NCBI GenBank assembly: GCA_025529335.1
Contig: JAMYHX010000512.1
Span: 1 to 30,516, forward strand
From: Rhizopus sp. PT2906
Lineage: Eukaryota > Mucoromycota > Mucoromycetes > Mucorales > Rhizopodaceae
Length of the DNA stretch: 30,516 bases
Direction of reading: 5' to 3'
The position numbers and the translations under genes are program-made. The stretch's first letter is position 1, and the number at the start of each line of letters is the position of its first letter. Below, piece by piece: positions 11,350-21,182 of this stretch. The notes below the pieces were generated by a model. It was not told the DNA's origin. It did no database searches and saw only the letters and a program-made list of their open reading frames with translations.

Positions 11350-11392
11350 CACTCTAATATATATACTGGCCACTCTAATATCACTCTAATAT
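11350..11392. repeat. Three copies of an 11-bp unit, CACTCTAATAT
   Basis: The unit occurs at 11350-11360, 11371-11381 and 11382-11392; the last two are in direct tandem. It sits just upstream of the Helitron-like helicase relic and could mark an element boundary or be chance local duplication. Confidence 0.7.
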
Positions 11393-11479
11393 GTAATTGG
11401 CAATCCTTGCTCGAGAGCCGTGATGGCAACCAAATAGAAGCCAACCATCTTATAAGAACAGCACTAGCATTTGACTCTG

Positions 11480-12810
11480 AAAAAGCCTTGATCGAATTCA
11501 ATAGAATGCATAGCCAGCTTAATCAACAGTAGAAGCATGCCTTTGACACCATTACCAGCAAGATTGAGCCCGATCCTAGCAATAATCAATTCTTCTTACA
11601 AGGGCCTGCCGGTACAGGCAAGACATTTGTTTATAACACTCTTTGTAACTATTACAGGAGTAGAAACGAAATTGTTCTTTGTATCGCCACTTCTGGCATT
11701 GCTCTTCTTCTGCCCAACGGCCAGACATCCCATTCATTGTTCAAGATCCCGTTGTCTGTTAATGAAGTCTCCACATGCAATATCCGAAAAGATAGCAACC
11801 TGGCCGAAATGATCAGACGAGCCAAACTAATCATTTAGGATGAGGTGCAATACAGCGCAAGTATTGTTTTGAAGCTGTCTATTGCACCCTGCAAGACATC
11901 TGTGATGGTCCTGATGAGCTCTATTTGTCCTTGGTGGTGATTTTGCTCAGATCTCACCAGTGATCAGAAAGGATAACAGAGCTGATACTGTTAGTGCGTC
12001 AATCAAGCAATCATTTTTATGGTCAAGACTCCAGCTCTTGAGACTTACGCAAAATATGCGTTTGACAAGTCTTTCGAACCAAAATGATATTGCATTTGCA
12101 ATATTTATAGCAAATGTGTCATACGATCGTATACTTTACGGCTCAATGGCACTTCCTGGATACATTTATCAGACCAAGCAATTGAATGAATTTGTTAGCA
12201 AAGTCTATAAAGATGATGAGATCAGCAATTCGATGATGATAAGCAATGGTCAATATTTGGTGAAAGAGCTATATTAGTTACCAGAAACGACATATTCGGA
12301 AGAATAAACGAGATCGTCCTCGATAAAAAGCCTGGCGAAAAGGTTACGCTTCTGTCCATGGACTCTGCTGACGTTTATGAAGCTGATGGTTTACATACTG
12401 TTCCAGCAGAATATTTGCACAGATTGGATCCAACAAGCTTACCCTATCTAAGCTTGAGCTCAAAGTTGGCGCACCTATAATGCTATTAAGGAACATTGAC
12501 CCAGCAAGAGGTCTATGTAATGGCACTCGCCTGGTTGTTGTACGAATTGATAGCTATATGCTTCAGGCTCGCCTAGCCAATAAGCCAGATGGCCCAGTAG
12601 AACTTATACCTCGGTTTACGCTATCAACACAAGAAGGCGAATCGCCATTCACTTTAAGAAAGCAATTTCCTGTTAAACTATGTTTTGCTATGACCATCAA
12701 CAAATCACAAGGCCAATCATTAAAACATGTGGGTGTCGACCTAAGACAACCATAATTTATGCATGGACAGCTATATATCGCTCTTTCAGGAGTCACTTCT
12801 CTTTCTGGCT
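11480..12810 (+). pseudogene. Degenerate Helitron-type PIF1-like DNA helicase
   Basis: Pieces of one helicase lie in order on the plus strand but are split by stops and frameshifts. From about 11468 the frame reads ALAFDSEKALIEFNRMHSQLNQQ, then a stop. Walker A GPAGTGKT lies at about 11602-11624. Next come TSGIALLLPNGQTSHSLFKIPL and motif II LII*DEV, with an in-frame stop at about 11836. SPVIRKDNRADTVSASI follows at about 11957, RLTQNMRL near 12040, and the 12480-12755 block with LRNIDPARGLCNGTRL and AMTINKSQGQSLKHVGVDL. A final frameshifted FMHGQLYIALSGVTSLSG ends near 12808. This motif order is that of the C-terminal PIF1/RecD-like helicase of eukaryotic Helitron RepHel proteins. No HUH Rep domain was seen, so this is a 5'-truncated, dead copy. 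Confidence 0.88.
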
Positions 12811-13380
12811 AGCTCCATTCTCTTGGAATGTGAAGTCTCTGTCCTCTTGCTGGCAGAGTTGCGCAAACCAGGTATGGAAGTTTTGGGCTAAAATATTTAT
12901 ATATTTGTCTTGATCAACTGTGCCGTCAACCAAGACTAAAGGACCAAAACCATTGGCATGAAAGCAGTTCCAAATCATCACTCCACCGCCTCCATACTTC
13001 TTCGTTGGTACAATATGCTTAGCTTTATATCGTTCACCAACTTTGCTGATGATTCTGGCACCACCATCGTTATCGGTACCGGTGAACCGAGATTCATCGC
13101 TTCAAATGACGTTAGGCCACTGTACATCCATCCAGTGGACACGTTCATGGGCCCAACAAAGCCTTTTCTTCATATGCTCTTTTGTCAATACTGGTTTATA
13201 AGCAGCAATATAAGAACCATACTCCATCCTCTTCAAACGGCTGATAACAGTCTATTACCGACCTTTACATCTACTTTACGCAACTCTAATCTCGGGCCGT
13301 CGTATGTTACGAGTGGATGATCTATAGTCTTCGTAAGCAATCTCTGCGATCTCTCATTGATTTTTGTGGATTATATCTTT
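12808..13380 (-). pseudogene. Degenerate Tc1/mariner-type DDE transposase
   Basis: Read right to left, one frame runs TVISRLKRMEYG, LTKEHMKKRLCWAHER, WMDVQWPNVI*SDESRF, GGGGVMIWNCFHANG, GPLVLVDGTVDQDKYINIL and DFTFQENGAS. This is the Tc1 order: end of the HTH region, first catalytic Asp in SDESRF, then the normally Asp-containing FQxDNAxxH block. Stops interrupt it, including one immediately before SDESRF and several upstream near 13270-13350. The second catalytic Asp is replaced (QENGAS). The protein stops there, where Helitron sequence begins, so the C-terminal third with the last acidic residue is missing. No terminal inverted repeats were recognised. It is inactive. Confidence 0.85.
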
Positions 13381-13388
13381 TGTATTGA

Positions 13389-13628
13389 CTAGTAGAGGCT
13401 ATCTAGCCTTGTTATTTTAACAATTGTGCTTTTAACTATCTCAACTATGTCTGCGATGCCGTCATAGAAATGCCCTGCTTTTCTAAGGTAATAAATACCC
13501 CAATACTTTCTCTCTTCGTATGACTGATAAGGACTACGTTCTTTTGTGGATACTGCAAATGTGCTCCTTTCATTCCATTCACCAGAGCTAAACCCAGTTG
13601 AATAGCTGCGGGCAATTGTCAAAAGCAA
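13389..13628 (-). other. Open 79-residue fragment, probable transposon debris
   Basis: An open frame without recognised domain, containing TGFSSGEWNERSTFAVS and KYWGIYYLRKAGHFYDGIAD. The protein-like composition suggests decayed coding sequence. It lies just beyond the Tc1-like relic on the same strand, but this part does not look like Tc1 HTH sequence. No intact gene can be supported here. Confidence 0.3.
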
Positions 13629-13839
13629 TTGAAAAGGACCTGTTTGTAAAAAGGAGAAGCTCTATCGATAAGAGTAAATATGCAATAAGGTAAGTATCAA
13701 CCATTTAGAAGAGTCCATATGACCTCTTGATTTGATCCACATTTGTCCCTGACCCTAAAAAGTTCCAAAATAAAATGAAACTATGAACCTATTACTTTCT
13801 TTCTTTCTTTTTTTAAGCAACTTTGACAACAATATCGAC

Positions 13840-14187
13840 ATGTTTAAAAACATTATTCAAAAGAAGAAAGAGCAGACTATTAATAAACAAAAGTCGATAG
13901 AAAACATAGATGAGGCGTTTAAAGGTGAGCTTCATATAATGCATATGATACTTGCAAAGTACTCACTGATATATTGATATATAATCTATAGACATGGTTT
14001 GTGAAGACTGTCAAGAGAAAGGACACGCCAACAAAAGTTACTATAAATGCAAATATTATAAAAAAAAGCTTCTGCAGATGATGGTAATTCACTATTATAT
14101 GTCATAAATCAACGCTTGCAAGATTATGCTGCCTGTTTCTCTTTCGATTTGGGATGAAAGAGGTCGACCTTCTAAGTATAGAAGAAA
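13840..14187 (+). CDS. Small hypothetical ORF with zinc-knuckle-like motif
   Basis: A candidate exon 13840-13924 (ATG, lysine-rich) splices over an intron 13925-13991 to a second exon. That exon encodes CEDCQEKGHANKSYYKC, a C-x2-C-x4-H-x7-C arrangement like a CCHC knuckle. Without further splicing the frame stops at 14104. A possible 40-bp intron after 14081 would extend it through LPVSLSIWDERGRPSKYRRN to a stop near 14187. The region lies next to transposon relics, and related knuckle motifs occur in fungal transposon proteins, so this may be debris rather than a host gene. The model is uncertain in both ends and splicing. Confidence 0.3.
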
Positions 14188-14327
14188 TTAAATATTTTTT
14201 AAAAAAAAAAAAATCGCCGTAATGAACACGGTTTCCCTTCTGGGATAAAGATTGTTGCAGGTAAAGATGTCTGATAATTTTACTTTGCATTCTTTTCCAT
14301 TCCTTTAACAAAAAAAAAAACTTTCTA

Positions 14328-14942
14328 ATGTCACCATTTGTAGATAAACACGGCTATGCTATCCTGAATAATGTGATTCGTCAAGTAAAGGAAAGGCAAG
14401 AATGTAATGCATTATAGAAATAAAGAATGAGAAGAGAAACTAAATTAAGCTTTTACTTTTAGTTGATCAGGATTCTATACACGTCCTTCATTCCCTGTTC
14501 AAAGAACATTTATTTGAATCTATTCATATTGCTGAAAGCAAATCAGGTTAAAGATTAGACAACAACAACAACAACAACAATATAATAACAGTAAAATAGT
14601 AACCAAAATATGCTGTGAATCAAAAAGATATTTATTCAATGTATCTGATCATTGTCTTTATTCAAAAGAGGAAGAAAAGGATGAATATAGTCGAGACATA
14701 TTTCTTTGTACTATCGAACCAAGATATTGTTCATGCAAGGAATTCTTCGATCAGGTTCTTTGTCATAAAGATCTATTGATGGTAAGTTATTTATTGCGTA
14801 ATCAAGATATCTTACGTTGTATTAGTGTCGACATTTATTAGCTGTGATCATTAGCGATATTTTTAATATGCATCAAGTAGTAAATATTGACAACATTACA
14901 TTTGCTGAAGAATATTATAAATCTGGGTTATTGCATCCGTGA
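14328..14942 (+). CDS. Sws1/ZSWIM7-like SWIM zinc-finger protein
   Basis: Exons 14328-14403, 14463-14546, 14600-14781 and 14826-14942 give 152 residues, close to the ~140 of human ZSWIM7. The SWIM motif C-x-C...C-x-H is at C97, C99, C115 and H117 (YCSCKEFF ... MCRHLLAVIIS). The tail, SDIFNMHQVVNIDNITFAEEY, parallels the ZSWIM7 C-terminus. The N-terminal part has the DxDSIHVLHSLFKEHLFESI helix region expected in the family. By family, Sws1 pairs with Rad51 paralogues in the Shu complex, which promotes Rad51 filament assembly in homologous recombination. The third intron falls exactly between M114 and C115. Intron 2 contains a (CAA)n tract, and its acceptor at 14598-14599 is the one that preserves the frame. 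Confidence 0.82.
14560..14580. repeat. (CAA)n microsatellite in an intron
   Basis: Seven consecutive CAA units within intron 2 of the Sws1-like gene. Confidence 0.85.
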
Positions 14943-15022
14943 CACAATAAATTAATCAATATACGACCCCCTCCCCTCTCCTTCTGTCCTTTGTCCTCTG
15001 TCTCTTTTCTTTCTTTATTCGA

Positions 15023-16667
15023 ATGTCACAGCATCGATTACCTACTTCACCTAGTGTGTCGTCTTCAAGATCGTCTTCTTTCACAAGAGTCTATCAACGT
15101 CCAGAATCACCTACACTTCCTCCTGAAAACGAAGGTCGCTCAACTCGTTCTTATGTTGATTATCATGACAATCCCACTTCTCCTAGTCATCCTACCAGGT
15201 CAATGCCAGATATAGGCACAGCTACAAGTAAGAAAACATTAGAAAAGAAAGACCTCATTCTTATAAAGTAGTTCACGAGACAAGTACCTTTCAAGAAACA
15301 AAATCTCGAACAAGATCCAAATCGAGACCATCTGCCTCTAATTCGACCACTTCCTCACGAACATCTAGAACTAAATCAACCAAGCTTCACAAGACACCTG
15401 ATCATTTGGCTACAGCCATCGAAATCAGTACGACCAATGCTATTTCCTCTCCTGCCCCTGCCGCAGGTATGTATTGGTCCCGTACGCTGACCTATGGCAA
15501 GGGCCCTTCTCGCCCTTTACGAGCTCACACTGCAAACCTGATTGGAGATCGCTTATTCGTCTTTGGTGGTTGTGACACATCTTCCTGTTTTAATACGCTT
15601 TATATTTTAGATATGGGCAGGTATAAGGCTATGCTTCTTGACATGATAATTGTTTGTAATAACACGTTAGATAGATACTATGATTTGGTCAAAGCCGCGT
15701 ACTGTTCATCCACAGTATGGGCCACCTCCCTGCCGTGCTCACTCATGCACAGTGGTTGAAAAAGACCTTGGATATGGTAAAAAGTCTCATCAGCTCTATT
15801 TCTTTGGAGGAGGTAACGGACCAGATTATTTTCAAGATGTTTATGTATTGGATGCAGGTAAGCAGAAAGTAGTATGAAATTAAGAGCAAGTTAATCTTGA
15901 ATTTATAAAGAAACCTTGACTTGGTCAAAACCAGATATTGATCCACAATCAAGGCCCTCCAAGCGACGAGCTCACACGTCTTGCTTGTGGGAGAATAAGT
16001 TGGTCATCATTGGCGGTGGCGATGGTGCTCGTGCATTAGATGATGTTTATATGCTAGATATTTCAAAACAAGGGCAACTTAGATGGGAAAAATTAGAGAC
16101 TACCGGTCGTTGTCCTCCTGCCAGAGGCTATCATACGAGCAACCTTGTTAAAGATAAGTTGGTTGTTTTTGGCGGTAGTGATGGTCATGATTGTTTTGAG
16201 GATATCCATGTCCTTGATCTCAGTAAGTTCTGTTTATCTTTTTTTGATAACAACCAAGTTTATATATTTTTATAGAATCTGCAAAATGGAGTCAAATTGA
16301 ATTAGATAAGAAAATTCCAAGATTGGCACATACTTCTACACAAGTTGGATCCTATGTCTTTGTTATCGGAGGACATGATGGCAGACGGTATTCTCAAGAA
16401 GTCTTGTTGTTTAATCTCGGTAAAGACAGTAATTGTGCATTATATTTCATCTAACTTTATTCAATAGTGACCATGAGCTGGGAATCACGCAAGATTTATG
16501 GTGTAGCTCCCAATCCCCGTGGCTATCATACAACTGTTTTATATGATTCTAGATTATATGTACTAGGTGGATATGACGGAAAGAATGTGTTTGACGATGT
16601 ACACATGTTGGAACTAAGTGCTTGTGCTTATTTACCTCAAATCACGAATTTTGAAATAGACGTTTAA
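15023..16667 (+). CDS. Kelch-repeat beta-propeller protein
   Basis: Six exons, 15023-15227, 15269-15616, 15675-15857, 15911-16222, 16276-16419 and 16468-16667, give 463 residues. The first ~140 are low complexity, rich in Ser, Thr, Arg and Pro. A propeller of about six kelch units follows, each with a glycine pair and a later aromatic: RLFVFGGCD, QLYFFGGGN, KLVIIGGGD, KLVVFGGSD, YVFVIGGHD and RLYVLGGYD. Linkers of the type LDxxxxTWSKP separate the units. Kelch propellers are protein-interaction scaffolds; the partner is unknown. Tea1-like polarity factors and RAG2-like kelch proteins share the fold. The second intron keeps frame only if a GC donor is used at 15617, giving LDM-DTMIW; the GT at 15621 breaks it. 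No BTB or coiled-coil partner domain was seen. Confidence 0.88.
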
Positions 16668-16799
16668 CATTTTTACTTTGTTTTCTTTTTCTCTCTCTCT
16701 TTTAATAATAAATACATACTTACTGCTAATGTTTTTTTTTTTTTTTTTCGTATGAAAGCATGGGCTTTATTTAGCAAAAAATAAATTATATATCGATAA

Positions 16800-16946
16800 T
16801 GGAAGACAATTTCCGTTTAAAAGGCAAAGACGATAGGAATCCGTCATGTTCCAATTCAAAACTGCTGACGGCGGCAGTGGTGTATCACGGAGTGTCATCA
16901 AAGACATACCGTCAGTGGTATTTCCAGATTTTTACGATACCTGAAC

Positions 16947-16995
<49 letters not shown>

Positions 16996-17560
16996 AAGAA
17001 CGTCCGTACCGATTGTTGTTTGCTCATCTACCGGAACAAAAGAAGCACTGATCTGTGGTGAGGAACTTGTCTGACAGAACATATCTCTTGAAGATTGAGA
17101 ACCAGAAGCAAAGCTCAAAAGCTAACGTTCAAGACTTATATCAACAAGCAAAAAGGAGCCCAAGAAATTGTTAAATGACTCTTTAACAACAACAAGAAAT
17201 ATAGCACATCAAGCACAATTGGTGCTAAAAACCAAAGTTCAGTCAAAAGCAAACATGTACCTCTACCTCTTACTGATTTCTCTTCCTCCTCTCAACGGAA
17301 GCGGATCATTGCGTTCGGAAACGGTTCTTTTGGCTTAAGCATGAAAGGAAAACAAGTTGCGCCTACAAGACGTATTACTGAAGAAATCAAATGCAAATAC
17401 AAACAATCTAAAGGGGAAACACGTTTGTTTATGTTGACGAGTATTTAAAAAGGTTCCATTGCTGGATCAAAGCGAAGAGTACACTCTGCCCTCAAGTGTA
17501 AACCTTATGGTAGAGTATGGAATCACGATTTGAGCAGTGCATTCCTTAACGCCTCGGTAA
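16800..17560 (+). pseudogene. Degenerate transposon gene with TnpB/Fanzor-like C-terminal pattern
   Basis: Fragments in different frames follow a TnpB/Fanzor-like order. First VVYHGVSSKTYRQW, then an A tract, then RKRIIAFGNGSFGLSMKGK (17297-17353). A frameshifted VYVDEYLKRFHC (near 17430) follows, and lastly LKCKPYGRVWNHDLSSAFLNAS (17490-17559). The last two parts match the usual strand-turn with DEYxTSxxC, then a zinc ribbon and RuvC-III xxxNRDxxAAxNI. Stops and frameshifts mean it cannot encode a working protein. Assignment to the Fanzor/TnpB superfamily is inference from motif order. The element's ends were not found. Confidence 0.5.
16948..16993. repeat. 46-nt poly(A) homopolymer
   Basis: An uninterrupted run of 46 A on the plus strand, inside the 16800-17560 relic and far longer than other A/T runs in the window. 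It could be a poly(A) remnant of a retro-inserted sequence, slippage expansion, or inaccurate sequencing length. Confidence 0.9.
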
Positions 17561-17621
17561 GTATAAAATGAATACATTATTTTTATTCATTAGTTTTCTA
17601 GTTACATACACTTGACTGCTT

Positions 17622-20144
17622 CTAGTAAAACCGTGAATTGCTGTTGTTATCATCATTCCCTGAAAAGTCTTGATAAAATGATTCATTCAACTTATGGCCC
17701 ATCCAAGGTTGAGAAGAAGACGAAGTGAAAGCGAGTTGGTTGTAGTTTGTAAGTATTTCATTATTATTGTTACATTGAAGTGTTGAATTGTGGTAATTTA
17801 TAACACTAGACGGAAGCAGTGAATAGTCCATTAAAGTAGGTGTATACACGAAATCTGAAAAATGCATTTCTTCAGAATATCCGTTTGAAGGTAATCGACC
17901 GTGATTGTTATTATTATCAATCATGATTGTATTGTTATTTTTAGGAATAAATGATGTCACTTCATAATGAAGTCTACGGGCAGTATTTGTTGTTGTAGTA
18001 GTAGCAGTACTGGTAGCATCAGGCTTTATACTTTCCTGTATCTGCGACGGCACAGAGACTGGTAGAGATACAATGGTATCTAGTTCAAGATTGGTGTGTA
18101 ATGATTCCAAAAAGATGTTCTTTATACAATTGACAAGTGAGTTGACATATTTATGGTGGCGCACGGGTGAAGCAGCCAATATCCTTGCAATTTTTTCCAA
18201 ATTCTCTTTGGCTGTCTCTCTTTCGCTATCATCAGGCTGCGACACGATTGTACCGTATAGATTGGTGACCATCATCAAGTTCTCTAGAGAAAAATGACAC
18301 CAATCTTGTTTCAACTGGTTCCAGCATTCGAGTAACTCGATCGTAGTCCGTGCTGCCTTCAAACATTTATCTCTTGACAAAACCTCGATCGTCGATGGCT
18401 CATTCTCGGACTGTTTAGAGAAGAACAAACCATAGAGCTGACAAAGTAAGAAGTTGTATTCAAAGTTTAACTTGATGCATGCCTGCTCTTTAAATGATGT
18501 CGTATCCCATTGTCGCCTATCCCTATCCCCTGGTTCATATTTGAAGTAACCGGGCAACTGATTATACCACGTTTGAAGTTCCTTATCAATCGCTGACACA
18601 TGGTAAAGCAGCGGCTTCTCTTCTGCAGTCTTGTGGATGATGTCACGGAAAATACGAACACTCTTGAATCGATGGATCATAAACTCGACTCGATACTTGG
18701 CTTCGGGTATGCTTTCTTCATGTTCCATCACTGTCGGGAACTTGACTGTGATCATATTCTTAGGAGGAAGCGAAAATGGTTTATCAGTGTGAATCGTGCC
18801 CAATGTTTCCAAAAAGTAAAGAACCCAAAAGTATCGTCGATATCTCTCTTGTTCGTATTTGTCTTCGCTCGTGCTCTCCTGGTTCATCTTTAAGTCTAGA
18901 CACATTCGTATGGCCAGCCCAAGGTAGATATAAGCCTCTGACTCGACCTCTGCTTTGTTTTCAATAGGTATACCAATAGCGTAAATGTACATGATCAACA
19001 GACTGTGCATGGTGTCAACACTTGTCTGCATAAATCGCTCCTTGATCAATGATCTGGCCTTTATGAAGAATGGTTCCCCCACTTGGTTCGGATCTTGCCC
19101 AGGGAATAAATTATGATAGATCGCGGCATGTCTCGCTGTCCAGGCAAAGACAGCATTGGCCAGGAGAGGGTCGAGCGTACCACGAGCATATCTTGTTGCA
19201 ATTGAATCGTTGGGGTTTGGGCAAGGTAAGCAAAGAAAGCAAGTATTATAGATGTTTATCATTTCATCCATTGTCTTTTTCGATAACTGATAATCATTCA
19301 GTTGACTTGACAATGGATCAGGGCGCTGACATGGCTCCCAGCTGCTGTAGAGTGGGAATGTCTTTAATCTCGATTTCCACAGTGGCTTCTTTTTCGCAAC
19401 TGTTGCTGTATCCGTAGATGAAGAAGATTGGGATGAAGAGTCGACAGTATCATGCTGATGCAATTCATATTGAGATATGCCAGATAATAAAATGTCGTAC
19501 AAATCATGAAACGAAATTATATTTGTGTCTATTCTCAGGCCCCTTGGAGTCAGTGATAAAGACCATCTCGTATTGTTGTTATTTGCTGTTGTCAATAAAG
19601 CATTATGGCTGCATGAAGGAGTTTCCTTGCTCTTGCTATCCTTTTTATTGTTCTTTAATTGATCAGCCACATATTGTGTATTGTCACAAACTTTCTTCAT
19701 GTCTGTCTCGATTGATTGTACACGCTTTTGTAAGCTATCGACCGTTTCATTCAGCTTCAGTAGATTAAACAAGTCGATTTGTGTAGCTGATCCATCATAA
19801 GAGCATTCGGCTAAAGAAGGTATTAATATATATGATATATAATATACTACGACTAATACAGTCAATATTACAAACCCTTAGCTTGTTGACATCTTGCACA
19901 CTGTGGATGAGCAAAATCACACTTGACTGTTCAAATAAAAATGACTATGAGCTGATTACTGTTTTTTATATTTGGCTACTGCATGCTGTATATAAAAGTG
20001 TTACCTTTTTTTGATCTATTTGAAATAGGCTTTGTTAATGACAAAGTAAAGCAACTAATGTTAGTGTTACCTGCATCGCTCACAGGCCATAGTCATTCGA
20101 ATTTTTTTAGAGGCATTCGTAGTATTTGCTTGCTTTGAAGCCAT
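17622..20144 (-). CDS. Zn2Cys6 fungal transcription factor
   Basis: Four minus-strand exons, 20071-20144, 20005-20015, 19876-19926 and 17622-19810, give 774 residues. The zinc cluster has cysteines C21, C24, C31, C38, C41 and C48, the canonical C-x2-C-x6-C-x6-C-x2-C-x6-C. It opens ACERCRSKKVKCD and binds DNA as in Gal4. A short coiled coil (NETVDSLQKRVQSIETDM) follows. A middle homology region of fungal_trans type spans about 240-560 (e.g. DPLLANAVFAWTARHAAIYH). The C-terminus is Asn/Ser-rich and probably activating. The second exon is only 11 nt and supplies the SKK part of the cluster. A Met at 19865, which opens a longer run, lies in the intron and is not the start. The target pathway is unknown. 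Confidence 0.92.
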
Positions 20145-21182
20145 TCTTTTTACTAAAACAAAAGAAAAGAAATAGAAAGAGAGAGCCGGTGAGATTCATT
20201 ATTGTCTGATTGGACAAGTTTTTTATATATCGGAGATAAAATAGTTTATGAAACACACCGCTTTTCTGCCCTTGAAGAAGTCAATCAAAAGTTGAACACA
20301 TTTACAAAATCCTAATATTCTATCTATGAAAATCCTGATATATTATTGAAAGGAAGAACAAAATACACTTGAAACACGATACTTCAATAATACACGAATA
20401 GTCATTTCAACATCTTTAGTCAGTGGAAAGCTGCAGTTACTCAGGTTTGACTCTCGAAACGAACTTGATCTATTGCCGTTCAAACAGGCGAAATGGCTTA
20501 CCATATCGTAGAGTTTGTGAATGCAATGAGAGACATAACAAAAAAAAACATGCTAATTATAGTGGATTTATCAGGCTTATCACTCTTATTTTATTATGGA
20601 TACTATTAACAAATGAAGGTATTGGTTATCACTTATCTTACCGTATTGACCTCTTCTTGAATCTTATTGAAGAATACTTGAAATTGAGACACACAAAAAA
20701 ACTGCTTGACTTTTCGCAGAGATGCGCAAACAAGCTGCCATCTCTAGCTGTGCCAAGGTTAGGGCAGACGCTCAAATTGAAATAATTAAAGATCTAATAA
20801 ATATCGCTTTATCTTAAATGCTGTATTATAAGCACACTTGCAGCAAATAATATTAAGACACAGAGTCAACATAAAGAATTCCGTTTCTATTAAAACCATT
20901 GATAGCCTGGGAAGCATTTTTTTGTTTTTGTTTTCAAGGGGAATGTGTGGTTAACAGTAGTTGAATTATACTTGAAAATAGAATACTTTAAATGGATCAT
21001 TGAAAATGTACTTTAGAAAATATTGAAGCAACTCGTCTAGAATACTTTGAATAAAGGAAAGTCCCTTTCTCAATGACAATTTACTTTGAAAAATAAAGAA
21101 AAAAAAACTTTTTGAAGAGAAAAGTCTATTAGATTTAAGTTACAAATCTAGTTTAGTGAGTTATAAAAGGCAGAGAGAGAAA
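20145..21182. other. Spacer with an unassigned 120-residue open frame
   Basis: About 1 kb upstream of the transcription factor. A plus-strand frame at 20423-20785 (starting MESCSYSGLTLETN, with a hydrophobic stretch near its middle) is open. It has no recognisable motif, and no introns or good neighbours support it. Decayed coding sequence is as likely as a gene. The rest is AT-rich with nothing recognisable. Confidence 0.35.

Noticed and set aside
13016..13320. Plus-strand ORFs across the Tc1-like region
   Set aside because: The minus strand reads a recognisable Tc1/mariner transposase; the plus frames are shadows.
16799..17074. Plus-strand ORF with a long poly-lysine tract
   Set aside because: The lysines are just translation of the 46-A homopolymer; the flanks read as decayed transposon in mixed frames.
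19811..19865. Start of the transcription factor at a Met giving a hydrophobic N-terminus
   Set aside because: That stretch is the last intron. Splicing in the three upstream exons gives a canonical Zn2Cys6 cluster continuous with the downstream frame.
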